Notes under the pieces: model-generated | The model's input: the letters and a program-made list of their open reading frames with translations, nothing else | Told to the model about the DNA's origin: nothing | Databases searched by the model: none | Source: Planctomycetaceae bacterium | Lineage (GTDB): Bacteria; Planctomycetota; Planctomycetia; Pirellulales; Pirellulaceae | NCBI GenBank assembly: GCA_016794985.1 | Contig: JAEUIQ010000019.1 | Location: 1 to 64,000 of the forward strand | Direction: 5' to 3' | Length of the DNA: 64,000 nucleotides | Part shown: positions 27,532 to 36,858 of the stretch, in pieces | Layout of the letters: each line of letters begins with the position of its first letter | How positions within the stretch are numbered: position 1 is the first letter of the stretch | Made by a program: the position numbers and the translations under genes

Positions 27532-28374
27532 ATGTGGCGTCTGATTTTGCAACGTATCTTCTGTTCGGAACCGGTGGTGATCGCGGCAATCTTGCTTAAT
27601 GCGGCTGTCGTCACCTGGACCTATTTTCCGGACTTTCACGGAAATACGGCATTGATGGCGCTGGATAAATTTCTGACTATCTTCTTTGTTTGCGAAGCGG
27701 TTACCAAGATTGGTTTATTGGGTTCGCGTCAATACTTCGGCACTGGAATGCATCGGCTTGATTTCGCCTTGGTGATCATCAGTCTCCCATCGTTGCTCAT
27801 CGGTGTAATTGACATCCCCGACACTTCCTTCTTGCTGCTGTTTCGCATTCTGCGGCTGCTGAGGTTGCTGAGATTCTTGCAGTTCATTCCCAATATTGAT
27901 CATCTTTTAAGCGGATTAGTGCGGGCCTTGAAAGCGTCGCTATTGGTTTTGATCTTTCTCGCATTTTTTAACTTCATTCTGGCCATCGTGACTTGCCATT
28001 TCTATGGGAAGTTGGCACCTGAGTTATTCGGTGATCCGCTGCTGTCGATGTTTACGATTTTTCAACTCTTTACCGTCGAAGGTTGGAATGAAATTCCCAC
28101 GGAAATCAATGCGGCCATCAAGGCCGCGAATCTTGAATGGTACATGTTGGACGGTTACGGCTTGATGGCGTTAACCCGCTTCTACTTTGGGACCGTCGTT
28201 TTATTCGGCGGCATTTTTGGATTGTCGTTGGCAAACGCTGTCTTTGTCGATGAAATGACGATCGACAACAACGACACCATCGATCACAAAATGGATGAAC
28301 TGCAAGTGCAGTTGGCAAGTATTCAGCGACAGCTAAGTGAAACTCGCGAGCTTCTGGAACAAAACCGCCGCTGA
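27532..28374 (+). CDS. Voltage-gated-type ion channel (bacterial Nav/Cav-like)
   Basis: A 280-residue single-domain six-helix channel. The S4-like helix has regularly spaced arginines (LFRILRLLRLLRFLQ), S5 and S6 flank the pore loop FQLFTVEGWNEIP (about 178-190), and the C-terminus is a coiled coil (MDELQVQLASIQRQLSETRELLEQ), as in tetrameric BacNav channels. The filter TVEGW differs from the TLESW of NaChBac; its single Glu per subunit gives a four-Glu ring, compatible with Na+ or Ca2+. It lies directly behind the Nudix gene. Ion preference cannot be read off reliably. Confidence 0.9.
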   Translation: MWRLILQRIFCSEPVVIAAILLNAAVVTWTYFPDFHGNTALMALDKFLTIFFVCEAVTKIGLLGSRQYFGTGMHRLDFALVIISLPSLLIGVIDIPDTSFLLLFRILRLLRLLRFLQFIPNIDHLLSGLVRALKASLLVLIFLAFFNFILAIVTCHFYGKLAPELFGDPLLSMFTIFQLFTVEGWNEIPTEINAAIKAANLEWYMLDGYGLMALTRFYFGTVVLFGGIFGLSLANAVFVDEMTIDNNDTIDHKMDELQVQLASIQRQLSETRELLEQNRR

Positions 28375-28415
28375 CCTTACAACCTGATCGACTATGCGAC
28401 TTCTTGACGCTTCAG

Positions 28416-30068
28416 TTACCTCGGTAGCGGAAACTCCCAAAATGCAAAGATGAGATGAACCACCAAAATCGCGATCGTCGACCATAAGATCGTTCGCGTT
28501 ACCGCTTGGGAAACATCGCGTTGGCTGAACTTGTCTTGACTCCCAAAGTAATACGAAAAGAAGCCGACCACCCACCCGCAACAAATCAACTTGGCCAGCG
28601 TCCACCACGTTCCGTCGAAAAACCAACCGTCGGGCAGTTCCAACCGATTAAAGTAATATTGCCGCCACATCGAGTAGCCATGGTCGGGATGAGTGAAGTT
28701 AAACGAGATTTGACTGGCGGTCTGAGCCACAAAGAAGGCAAAAAACACCAAGGTCGGCATACCCAGCAAAAACGACCAGACAACACTATGTTGCAGATAA
28801 CGTCGTGGGGAAACACCAAACGAACGCATCGCGTCCAGTTGACCACTCAGTTTCTTGCCGCCTAATTCTGCCGTTACCGCAGCTCCGCAATGGGCCGCGA
28901 CCAAGATCGTCCCAATGATTGGGACCAAAATCCGATAGGTAGCAAAGCCAATCGCCGATAACAGGTTTTCAATAATCAATGGTTCTGTATAGTTGCGAAA
29001 CGGCAAGAACCGAAACGTAAAATGCGTGGCAATCCAGCCGATAATCACACCCGCAATGCCCATATAAAACCAATTCGCGGGACCAATGACTAGCCCGAGA
29101 CTTTGGCGGTGAAATCGCCACCCCCACAAACCGCTTTTCCACATGGGGATCAAGTACCACAGCGACCGAAGTATCTCGACCACAAACCAAGTGGTCGTGT
29201 CGAGAAAGTTAACAACGGCCGAGCCCAATTTTGCTCCCAAAGATTCTGGTGTTGCCCCATTGCCAATCACTGACCCAGACAACGACCCCAAGTCACCCAA
29301 CTTCGCGGGCTCTTTTTGAAGGATCGGTGATTGCTCCAATCGCTGGGCAATCGTCCCCCATTGCTCGCGCGGCAATTCGATAATCTGCTTGTCGGCCACA
29401 TCAAAGAAGTACACGTGGTCGGCGATCCCCAGCAGATTCTCGAAGTCGTGAGTTACGATCACGGAAGTCTGCCCAAACTGTTGCTGGGATTGCCGAATCC
29501 AGGTCGCAACCCTTTGAGCGTTTGCGTGATCCAATCCACTGGTCGGCTCATCGAACAAGACCACCGGCCGATCACTGGCCATCGTCCGAGCAATCGCCAA
29601 TCGCTGCCGCTGACCGCCGCTGAGCAGCGTCGTTCGGGTCTTGCCGGGCACACCGAACATTTCCAACCATTGAGTCGCACTCCCGTGGCTCCATTTCTGG
29701 CGGCGATGATCCAACGCGAAGCGAATGTTCTTTTCGGCCGAAAATTCATCAAACAAGGCGAACGATTGAAACACAACTCCCGCGTCACCCACGCGAGCAG
29801 GTCGGTCACCGATGAGAATCTCACCGCCCCAACTCACAGCGGTCGATTGCTCCAGCAATCCCGCCAAGATCTTTAAAAATAGACTTTTCCCGGCTCCAGA
29901 TGGCCCAAGGAGCAGATTGATTTTGCCCGGTCGAAAATGCAGTTCCTGTTGTTCAATCAGGGTTTTTTCCTGAACTTGCAATCGCAATTGTCGCACTTCG
30001 ATTGGCAGGGGTTCAATCGACCTCGCCGCTCGCTCCGTCGAAGTGAAATCCGAGTCATTCGACTTCAT
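28416..30068 (-). CDS. Fused MlaF-MlaE-type ABC transporter (ATPase + permease)
   Basis: A 550-residue fusion of the two core subunits of an Mla/Mce-type lipid ABC transporter. Residues about 20-240 are the ATPase: Walker A GPSGAGKS, Q-loop VVFQSFALFDEF, signature LSGGQRQRLAIA, Walker B VVLFDEPTSGLD, and H-loop VTHD. A linker follows, then an MlaE (DUF140) permease (about 310-550) with the family-typical AAHCGAAVTAELGGKKLSGQLDAM loop and about five helices. Separate genes are the norm in Proteobacteria; here one chain carries both. It overlaps by 4 bases the upstream gene for a membrane-anchored partner. Likely role: phospholipid traffic between the two membranes. Confidence 0.9.
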   Translation of the reverse strand: MKSNDSDFTSTERAARSIEPLPIEVRQLRLQVQEKTLIEQQELHFRPGKINLLLGPSGAGKSLFLKILAGLLEQSTAVSWGGEILIGDRPARVGDAGVVFQSFALFDEFSAEKNIRFALDHRRQKWSHGSATQWLEMFGVPGKTRTTLLSGGQRQRLAIARTMASDRPVVLFDEPTSGLDHANAQRVATWIRQSQQQFGQTSVIVTHDFENLLGIADHVYFFDVADKQIIELPREQWGTIAQRLEQSPILQKEPAKLGDLGSLSGSVIGNGATPESLGAKLGSAVVNFLDTTTWFVVEILRSLWYLIPMWKSGLWGWRFHRQSLGLVIGPANWFYMGIAGVIIGWIATHFTFRFLPFRNYTEPLIIENLLSAIGFATYRILVPIIGTILVAAHCGAAVTAELGGKKLSGQLDAMRSFGVSPRRYLQHSVVWSFLLGMPTLVFFAFFVAQTASQISFNFTHPDHGYSMWRQYYFNRLELPDGWFFDGTWWTLAKLICCGWVVGFFSYYFGSQDKFSQRDVSQAVTRTILWSTIAILVVHLIFAFWEFPLPR

Positions 30069-31414
30069 GGTTCGCTCCCTCGATCGGTGCCCGCTTCGTC
30101 CCCCTGATTCACGGGCGATTGCAAGAAGAACGGCGGAATCCCAAGTTCCGCAGCGGCAGAAATTGATATGGGTGATGAGTTCCCTCCGACTGATTCATTC
30201 GGCACCCACACCAACCACTGTTCGTCTTTGTTCAAAATCATGTGTCTCAACACCAAAGCAAACTCTTTATTGACCTCTTGTGGAGTTCCAAACAACTCGG
30301 CACCGATTTGGACTGCGTACGGCTCAAGCCGATCGCCAATTCGATTCAACGTTGCCTGAGTCTGTGGGCTCTGCAAGACCTCGCGCAGCTTTTGCTGGAC
30401 TTGAGGATTACTGGTGATCGCTTGGGACAAAATCGAACGGACGACCCTCCAAGCATCTTCGTCATCGATGACTTCGTCCAAACTATCGCGAATCGCCTGT
30501 TTGACTCGTGGGTTGGCCGACAACTCCCGGACAATCACGGTTTGCACATCCACAAAATCTTCCGAATGTGACTGCAAAATCGGCATTGCATGTTGGTCCA
30601 TAAACCTCCGCCACTCTTGCTGGACCAACTTCTCAGATGGACCGACAGAACCATCGTAGATGTACCTCCAAGCAAATCTCCAGAGTGAGACTTTTTGCCA
30701 CATTTCAGCCCCGACTTTCTCCATCAGCGGAGTGGCATGCTTTTGCACGACCGGCAGAATTTCCGATTGAACGAGAGGTACCAACCGCTGGTTGACAATT
30801 CGCATTCGATACTTCTCGGAAAGTTGATCCAGTTGCGGTCGGTGCGTTTCAATGGCGTTTCGCAGTTCGGACTCAATGACTGGTCGCAACTCTTGGAACG
30901 CTTGCCGAATGATTGGGCCAAGCTCCGCCGAAACTTCCGCCTGATGCTGCTGGCGTACTTGGTTCAAGATGGCCTGCAAGCGTTCAAGCCGCTCTTCCGT
31001 CAGCATGACTTCGGCAACCCGCGCGAGATTTCGGTTGGGCCGATGCAACTCCAATCTTCCCTGCGACCAGGGGAACGTGGCATCGTAAACCTGGACTCGC
31101 ACATTGGTCCCGGCTGGAGCCCCAATTTCCGACGGGCTTACCACGTGACCGATTCGGCTGGGCTGGCCGAACTCGTCGTAATAAAACACCGGGTCGCGAT
31201 AGTTGACGATCAACCATTCTTCGGTCACTGCCGTCTGTTCGATCGGTCGATTCTGCCATTGGCGCCACAAACGGTTTACCCCCGCCGACAATTCATCCAG
31301 CGGAACAAACGCACGCACGATGAGCCAAATCGCCAATGGTAAGGAAACCCAAACCGCCATGCCGCACCAAGTTGTCCAGCGAAATCGCTTGAGATTCACG
31401 ACTGAGGTCCCCAA
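30065..31414 (-). CDS. Membrane-anchored partner of the Mla-type transporter, unknown
   Basis: A 449-residue protein with one N-terminal transmembrane helix (about 16-36, GMAVWVSLPLAIWLIVRAFV), then a small beta-rich region (EWLIVNYRDPVFYYDEFGQ, NVRVQVYDATFPW) and long helices rich in Gln/Glu/Arg (about 135-400), ending in a Pro-rich tail. The shape, anchor plus beta domain plus extended helices, recalls MlaD/MCE proteins, but I do not see a clear MCE motif. The 4-base overlap with the fused transporter gene strongly suggests a joint function, possibly as the periplasmic substrate channel. Unrecognised family. Confidence 0.65.
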   Translation of the reverse strand: MGTSVVNLKRFRWTTWCGMAVWVSLPLAIWLIVRAFVPLDELSAGVNRLWRQWQNRPIEQTAVTEEWLIVNYRDPVFYYDEFGQPSRIGHVVSPSEIGAPAGTNVRVQVYDATFPWSQGRLELHRPNRNLARVAEVMLTEERLERLQAILNQVRQQHQAEVSAELGPIIRQAFQELRPVIESELRNAIETHRPQLDQLSEKYRMRIVNQRLVPLVQSEILPVVQKHATPLMEKVGAEMWQKVSLWRFAWRYIYDGSVGPSEKLVQQEWRRFMDQHAMPILQSHSEDFVDVQTVIVRELSANPRVKQAIRDSLDEVIDDEDAWRVVRSILSQAITSNPQVQQKLREVLQSPQTQATLNRIGDRLEPYAVQIGAELFGTPQEVNKEFALVLRHMILNKDEQWLVWVPNESVGGNSSPISISAAAELGIPPFFLQSPVNQGDEAGTDRGSEP

Positions 31415-31507
31415 CTGTGGTTGTATGTTCGATTCGCCATCATAGAATTGTGCAAGGTTGCCTTCGTGCTTACCGCAGTGCCAGGTTCAATCGTTTCAGT
31501 TATTTTG

Positions 31508-32431
31508 ATGCGTCAAGCCGGTTCCGTGTCCAAATCAACTCGTTACATGTTTTTCGATACCGAGACCACTGGCTTGCCCCGCCAGATGGACGCCCCCGTC
31601 GCGCGGCTCGACAATTGGCCTCGGGTTGTCCAACTGGCTTGGATTTTAACTGACTTTGCTGGGCGGGTCATTAGTGAAAAGCAGTTTTTGATTCAACCAA
31701 GCAATTGGCGAATGCAACCCGGTGCCTTGCGAGTTCATGGGATTTCCATTAGTCATGCCCAACAACATGGCCTGCCACTCGTGGAGGTCTTGAATCGATT
31801 CGCACTGGATCTTTTACAGACAGATTCCGTGGTTGGACATAACGTCCAGTTTGATCAGAAAATCCTGGGAGCCGAATTCTTAAGAGTTGGACAATCAAAT
31901 CCGTTACAGAAGCGACACGCTCAATGCACAATGAAGATGGGCGCCTCTTATCTTTATCGACATTTCCCCGGTTGGTCGAAAGAACCGACTTCAGTGGATG
32001 TCGGGGGACGCAATACCCAAACTGGCCAACGTCTCGAAGCGACCAAAGAATCGTCCAAAGAAGTCGCTTGGGTTGTAAATGGCCCATCAGCCGGCGAACT
32101 AGAATTGGCAACCACCGTGGAAGCTGGGGCGACCGACGAACAAGAATCAACGGTTCGTGAAGCGACGACGAACTATCGCGTTGATCCTCCCCAACGCCCA
32201 AGGGACGTAACGGGCGGGCCGCGGCGCCCCTCATCAGGCTCAGTTATCGAACCCGCCACTCCCAGCGAAGGTGCTACTTGGCGCGATTCGAACAGCGGCT
32301 TCCGCTACCCGAGTCTGCGACGGTTGCATCGAACCCTGTTCGGTAACGACTTCGACAATGCGCACAATGCGCTCGCTGATACCCAGGCTTGCATGAGTTG
32401 TTTCTTCAAAATGTGTCATGTTCATGCATAA
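31508..32431 (+). CDS. DnaQ-like 3'-5' exonuclease with long insert
   Basis: A 307-residue DEDDh exonuclease. Exo I is FFDTETTG (Asp17, Glu19), Exo II VVGHNVQFDQKIL, Exo III HNALADTQA; the first two and the last motif are in proper order, so the enzyme looks active. Between Exo II and Exo III there is an insert of about 100 residues with low-complexity, Ser/Thr/Glu-rich sequence (KEPTSVDVGGRN to PSSGSVIEP), longer than usual. The start is uncertain: ATG 31508 and ATG 31547 both precede Exo I and neither has a clear ribosome site. Probable role in DNA proofreading or repair. Confidence 0.82.
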   Translation: MRQAGSVSKSTRYMFFDTETTGLPRQMDAPVARLDNWPRVVQLAWILTDFAGRVISEKQFLIQPSNWRMQPGALRVHGISISHAQQHGLPLVEVLNRFALDLLQTDSVVGHNVQFDQKILGAEFLRVGQSNPLQKRHAQCTMKMGASYLYRHFPGWSKEPTSVDVGGRNTQTGQRLEATKESSKEVAWVVNGPSAGELELATTVEAGATDEQESTVREATTNYRVDPPQRPRDVTGGPRRPSSGSVIEPATPSEGATWRDSNSGFRYPSLRRLHRTLFGNDFDNAHNALADTQACMSCFFKMCHVHA

Positions 32432-32433
32432 AA

Positions 32434-32467
32434 AAAGCGACCCAGAATCCGAGCTCTGAATCGCTTT
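32434..32467. terminator. Bidirectional intrinsic terminator
   Basis: AAAGCGA and TCGCTTT form a stem extended by CAGA/TCTG, between the convergent genes ending at 32431 and 32499. An A-run precedes the stem, so the minus-strand transcript ends in a U-run; the plus-strand U-run is shorter. Confidence 0.75.
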
Positions 32468-32498
32468 CAAATTACTGACCGATGTAACCAAGAACTGA

Positions 32499-33302
32499 TT
32501 ACTTGATCAACTTCTTGACCGAATCTGGCAACGCAAACTTTTCGGCTGGCACCTCTACATTCAGCTTGATCTCAGTCATGGTCATTTTGACGGCAATTCC
32601 ATTTGGCATTTTTTGTTCGCCACCATGGCTCATCTTGACGTCGCCAACTTGTTTGTAATCCGACGTCACGTTGGTCATGTTCATTTTGCCCATCGCTGTT
32701 TCAGATTCACCCATGGTCCCGATGATCAATCCAGTCTCTTTCGAGAAATAGATCGAACGTTCGGGCAACCCTTCCTTCTTGGCTACCACTTCGTAAGCAG
32801 GTTGCTTTTCGAAAGTGGTTTCTTTGACGGTTTCTAGTGAATCAAAAAACTTCGCTGCGTTTTGATAGCCGTCAATCTGAACTTGAAACTTGAACTCTTC
32901 CAACATCGCCCCTTCGATCAATTGGGGGCCGGTCAAATCAGCCACTTGCCAGCCAATTTTTCCATCGAAACCCACGGTTTGATTCCCAACCCCCGCCATT
33001 TCGATCACCATGAGCATCTTGCCATCGGCTTGCCACATTTCAATGTCGCCTTCGATTCCAGCTTGTGGGATTGAAATCGTACCCTTGCTCGACAAACTCT
33101 TGATCTTGGCAAACGCCTCGCGACCACCCGTCGCTTCACTGTATTTGTCAAACAGAGCTTCGGCTTTCGGCAAATCTTGCGTTTTCGCCGTTTCCACTTT
33201 TGCGGCAGCATCTTGAGCTTGGGTGGTCGCCGGATAAATGCCTATGCCACCCAACGCCAACACCACTGCCAAAGTCCACCTTACATATCTTCGCATCATC
33301 AT
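32499..33302 (-). CDS. Exported protein, LolA/LolB-like fold
   Basis: A 267-residue protein with a signal peptide (MRRYVRWTLAVVLALGG, probable cleavage after TTQA, about residue 29). The mature part begins with a helix typical of planctomycetal outer-membrane-lipoprotein-like proteins (LPKAEALFDKYSEATGGREAF) and then repeated beta strands (IEMWQADGKMLMVIEM, PAYEVVAKKEGLPERSIYFSKETGLIIG), the half-barrel pattern of LolA-type proteins. Lipoprotein carrier function is not proven; such proteins often bind hydrophobic ligands. It lies downstream of the S41 protease gene on the same strand, 126 bases away. Confidence 0.65.
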   Translation of the reverse strand: MMMRRYVRWTLAVVLALGGIGIYPATTQAQDAAAKVETAKTQDLPKAEALFDKYSEATGGREAFAKIKSLSSKGTISIPQAGIEGDIEMWQADGKMLMVIEMAGVGNQTVGFDGKIGWQVADLTGPQLIEGAMLEEFKFQVQIDGYQNAAKFFDSLETVKETTFEKQPAYEVVAKKEGLPERSIYFSKETGLIIGTMGESETAMGKMNMTNVTSDYKQVGDVKMSHGGEQKMPNGIAVKMTMTEIKLNVEVPAEKFALPDSVKKLIK

Positions 33303-33428
33303 TTCTCCAAGAAATTACCAACAAGTTGACCTGATTCCGATCAACCATCCGCATTCAACCACCGGCAACGCACCGTGTAGTTATTCGCCTCGCGCCGCTG
33401 CTTTCCCGCCAACGCCTGCCGTATCGCA

Positions 33429-34781
33429 CTATTTCTTTTGCGACTTGATCCATTTTATCGCCGCAGCCAACACCGGGTCAGAACCGTCTTTCAACGTCTC
33501 CTGATTCACTTCGATTTCAAAGTCCGGTTTCACACCTTCAATTTCTAGGGTTCTTCCCGACAAGGATTGGTAATCCGACATGGCGTATTGAAGCCCATCA
33601 CCATTCGAAAGACGAACCACGTTGGAAGGCAAAACCAAACCGGCTGTTCGACGACCGAATATTTTGGCCGTGCCAGCATCCTGCATCCCACCCGCCATGA
33701 CCTCGGCGGCTGAGATGCTGGTTTCATCAATCAACACGGCCACCGGTTTTTCGAATCGCGGTGAACGTGGATTCAACTTCAGATTAAGCACAGCACCTTT
33801 CATTTGCATTTTGCCCAATTCAACTTCGCTCTCGACGAACCAACCACACATTCCCATCGTCAACATCATCAAACCGCCCATGTTGCCGCGTAGATCGATA
33901 ATCAAACCGTCAGACTCCCGGTATTGTTCGATCGCCTGTGTGAATTCTTTCATAACGCGAGGCGCATCCAGGAATGCATTGAACGACATGTAGCCAACGT
34001 TCTCGTCCAACAACATGGCGCGAAACTCAACCGGGATCTCTGGCAAGTTGCCGAATCGCGACGGACGCCCCACCGGCGGACCCATTTCAAATTTGACTTC
34101 GCGCGTGGTACCAGTCAAATCTTCGAGGTGTAAAGTAACTTCTTTTCCCGCCGGGGCACCCATGTACTGCTGGGCCACCAACGCTGCTGCCGTTTCCAAT
34201 CGCAACGTGCTGTTTGCTACGTACTCTTCGGCCTGTTGCAAGATTTTTGTTTTGTCAGCTGGTTGTGTACTGATGAGCTTCCAACCCGGTCGAACCCCGG
34301 CACTGAACGCCGGTGAATCCGGGCGAACTTCGGTAATCATTAGGTCCGACCCCACCATTCGCACGGTCAAGCCACTGTAACCCGTCCCGCCGCGTTTCTC
34401 CCGCGCCTCCATTTGCTCATATGAAGAATTGGGGATCAATCCGAAATGCGATTGCTTTAGCGAGGCCAACAATTCTTCGATAAGTTTTCTAAACTCACCA
34501 GCGGACTTCGCGTCGGCGGCCTTAACGCGGAGCTGCTCGGCCAGCGGCAAAAATTGCTGTTGGACTAGCTCCGAATCCCAGTGAGATTCCGTAATGGTCT
34601 TGACGACTTCATCAAACGACTTGAGAAAAAGTTCGCGATCGAACTGTGGCTCGTCGGGCGCCTCCGCTGCCGGATTTTCCTGAACGCAAAACGCGTCCTT
34701 GACAGTCATTTGGACACAAAACAGTCCGAAAACGTTGAGGATTAAAGTCAGCCAAAAATGAAACCGTCGATGCATAGCCAT
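33429..34781 (-). CDS. S41-family C-terminal processing protease
   Basis: A 450-residue exported protease. A signal helix (about 7-27, HFWLTLILNVFGLFCVQM) is followed by an N-terminal helical domain, a PDZ domain (about 130-230, GGTGYSGLTVRMVGSDLMI and PDSPAFSAGVRPGWKLI), and the S41 core with SDGLIIDLRGNMGG and the catalytic Ser in DETSISAAEVMAGG; FGRRTAG matches the substrate strand. Tail-specific proteases cut after C-terminal recognition. The C-terminus ends in SQKK. The next gene encodes a LolA-like exported protein, but I do not see a link. Confidence 0.9.
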   Translation of the reverse strand: MAMHRRFHFWLTLILNVFGLFCVQMTVKDAFCVQENPAAEAPDEPQFDRELFLKSFDEVVKTITESHWDSELVQQQFLPLAEQLRVKAADAKSAGEFRKLIEELLASLKQSHFGLIPNSSYEQMEAREKRGGTGYSGLTVRMVGSDLMITEVRPDSPAFSAGVRPGWKLISTQPADKTKILQQAEEYVANSTLRLETAAALVAQQYMGAPAGKEVTLHLEDLTGTTREVKFEMGPPVGRPSRFGNLPEIPVEFRAMLLDENVGYMSFNAFLDAPRVMKEFTQAIEQYRESDGLIIDLRGNMGGLMMLTMGMCGWFVESEVELGKMQMKGAVLNLKLNPRSPRFEKPVAVLIDETSISAAEVMAGGMQDAGTAKIFGRRTAGLVLPSNVVRLSNGDGLQYAMSDYQSLSGRTLEIEGVKPDFEIEVNQETLKDGSDPVLAAAIKWIKSQKK

Positions 34782-34888
34782 CCGATTCTCGAAAAGTGGA
34801 CATGGAATCCCGCGTACGCCGCTACCCCTGGAACTACCCCAGAGATTCAGAAAAGTTCGCTCGATTAGCCGTTATCTTTGCCGCCACC

Positions 34889-35620
34889 TTAGGCGATTTC
34901 GTCAGCTTGGGCCAAGACCCCTTCCAAATGCGCCATCAAGACCTCCAGGGCAGGCTTATTTTCGCCCCCGCGCGGCACGATCAGATCGGCGTGAGATTTC
35001 GAAGGTTCGATAAACTTGTAAAACATGGGCCGAACAGATGTTTCATATTGACGGAGCACCGACTCCAGCTGCCGACCACGTTGCTGAATGTCACGTCGCA
35101 AGCGACGAATCAAACAGACGTCCATCGGAACATCGACATAAACTCTCAGATCCAACCGCTCGGCCAAAGCCGCAACATGCAAAATGAGAATCCCTTCCAA
35201 AATCAACAATTTTGGCGGCACGAAGCGAACGGTTTCAGGACTGCGGTTGTGCAATGCGTAATTATATTGCGGAACGTCCACAGCGCGACCGTGCTTCAAT
35301 TCCACAAGATGCTCGATCAATAAGTCATGTTCCAAGGCGTCTGGGTGGTCGTAGTTGATCTTTTCGCGTTCCGCCAATGTCAAATCACTGCGGTCGCGGT
35401 AGTAGGAATCTTCATTGAGAATCCCAATATCGGCGGCGCTGCGCCCTACCGAAAGACGCTCGTACAAGAGCCGAGCCAACAAACTCTTGCCAGCACCCGA
35501 CGCCCCCGCAATTCCAATAATCGTCATCGCGCGAGGATCCCGCGAACCCTGGGTCACCTCGAAGCCGGTTCGCTCTATTTCGGCCTTATTGGTTAGAATT
35601 TCGCTCGCGGGCTGGTCCAT
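34889..35620 (-). CDS. udk: Uridine kinase
   Basis: A 243-residue P-loop kinase that phosphorylates uridine or cytidine in pyrimidine salvage. Features are Walker A GIAGASGAGKS (about 36-46), LNEDSYYRD, NYDHPDALEHDLL, PQYNYALHNR and LILEGILIL. It carries about 30 extra N-terminal residues before the kinase core. The start at 35620 has a good ribosome site (GAGGAG, 8 bases away); an upstream ATG (35779) would add 53 noncoding-looking residues. The DMT transporter gene starts divergently about 280 bases upstream. Confidence 0.9.
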   Translation of the reverse strand: MDQPASEILTNKAEIERTGFEVTQGSRDPRAMTIIGIAGASGAGKSLLARLLYERLSVGRSAADIGILNEDSYYRDRSDLTLAEREKINYDHPDALEHDLLIEHLVELKHGRAVDVPQYNYALHNRSPETVRFVPPKLLILEGILILHVAALAERLDLRVYVDVPMDVCLIRRLRRDIQQRGRQLESVLRQYETSVRPMFYKFIEPSKSHADLIVPRGGENKPALEVLMAHLEGVLAQADEIA

Positions 35621-35903
35621 GTTGCGTGCTCCTCTGCTTGGATGTTGAGAGACGCAGTGCGAGACTTCGCAATGCCAAAATCGTATCTTACCCGCAATAC
35701 CGCTGGCGTCCAGAGCTAGGCGATGAAGATAAGAACCCGAGCCGGTGATTTGCAGCGAACATGGGCGTAGAAGGGCCATTTTGCCGAAAAGTAAGGCAGC
35801 ACGACCAGATGGGCGGGAACACGTGCCATCGACGAATTTGGCAGCGAACGATTACAGTGATCGCGGTTTCATTGACAAGAGACATCGTGGGAAAGCAAAC
35901 CGA

Positions 35904-36809
35904 ATGGGAATGGGAGAGTCGTGCGCCTTGCTGGCCGCTTTGTTATGGACCTTCTCCAGCATGTTGTGGGGCAAGATCCGGTTGACCCCAGCGGTTCTAA
36001 ATTTTGCTAAGAACTGGGTTGGGTGCGGTCTCTTGTTGACGCATGTGATCGCGGTATCCTTGATCTGGCAGCAATGGCCAAGACTGGGCAATTGGCACAG
36101 CACGGCCTGGCTCAGCCTCAGCGCCATCATCGGAATCGCCATCGGCGACACTTTGTATTTTCGCAGCATTCAAATCCTCGGCCCACGTTTGGCTCTGGTC
36201 ATGTCCACCGTCGCACCATTGTTCGGTGCTCTGATTGGACTGATGGTCTTTGGCGAGGTTTTGCCGCTGTTCGCATGGACGGGAGTCGGGCTGACGTTGT
36301 TGGGAGTTTTTGTGGTTGTATCAGATCGACGCTCTCGAGCCGAAGCGCCAGGCCTGTTCCATGGGGCGGTCCTGGAGGGCGTCTTGTGCGGTATGGGAGG
36401 GGCACTATGCCAAGCCATTGGAGGCGCTCTCTCCAAGGAAGCAACCAAGTCGACCGGAGAACTCGAAGCCGCCGCCATTCGAACGACCGTCGCGTTTTTG
36501 GTAACGCTGGTTTACATTTCGTGCCGCGGAACATTAAGTGAGAGCATTCGAGCGTCGCTGACTTGGGAACATTTAAAGAAAGTGGCGCCTGCGGCTGCAA
36601 TCGGTACTTGGTTGGGAATCTGGTTAAGCCAAATCGCGTTCAACCAAGCACCCCTCGCGATTGCCTTGACCCTGATGTCGACTAGCCCGTTGTTCGCGAT
36701 TCCCATCGTTCACTTTTACTTCAAACACCGAGTGACACGAATTGCGGTTGTGGGCAGCCTGATCGCGGTCTTTGGCGTTTATCTGGTCAGCCAAGCCCGA
36801 GTTCAATGA
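35904..36809 (+). CDS. DMT-superfamily (EamA) transporter
   Basis: A 301-residue membrane protein with two EamA repeats, about ten helices (ALLAALLWTFSSMLWG in the first, GGALCQAIGGALSKEATKS starting the second). Both repeats end with the typical GVFVVVSDRR and FGVYLVSQ strands. The family exports or imports metabolites; substrate unknown. Start: ATG 35904 (or 35910), since the in-frame codons upstream are not membrane-like. Convergent with ruvX at 36859. Confidence 0.88.
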   Translation: MGMGESCALLAALLWTFSSMLWGKIRLTPAVLNFAKNWVGCGLLLTHVIAVSLIWQQWPRLGNWHSTAWLSLSAIIGIAIGDTLYFRSIQILGPRLALVMSTVAPLFGALIGLMVFGEVLPLFAWTGVGLTLLGVFVVVSDRRSRAEAPGLFHGAVLEGVLCGMGGALCQAIGGALSKEATKSTGELEAAAIRTTVAFLVTLVYISCRGTLSESIRASLTWEHLKKVAPAAAIGTWLGIWLSQIAFNQAPLAIALTLMSTSPLFAIPIVHFYFKHRVTRIAVVGSLIAVFGVYLVSQARVQ

Positions 36810-36858
36810 AGTTCGTCAACACACGCGAACCGTTGCGAAGTCGAACCGCACAGCGCGC

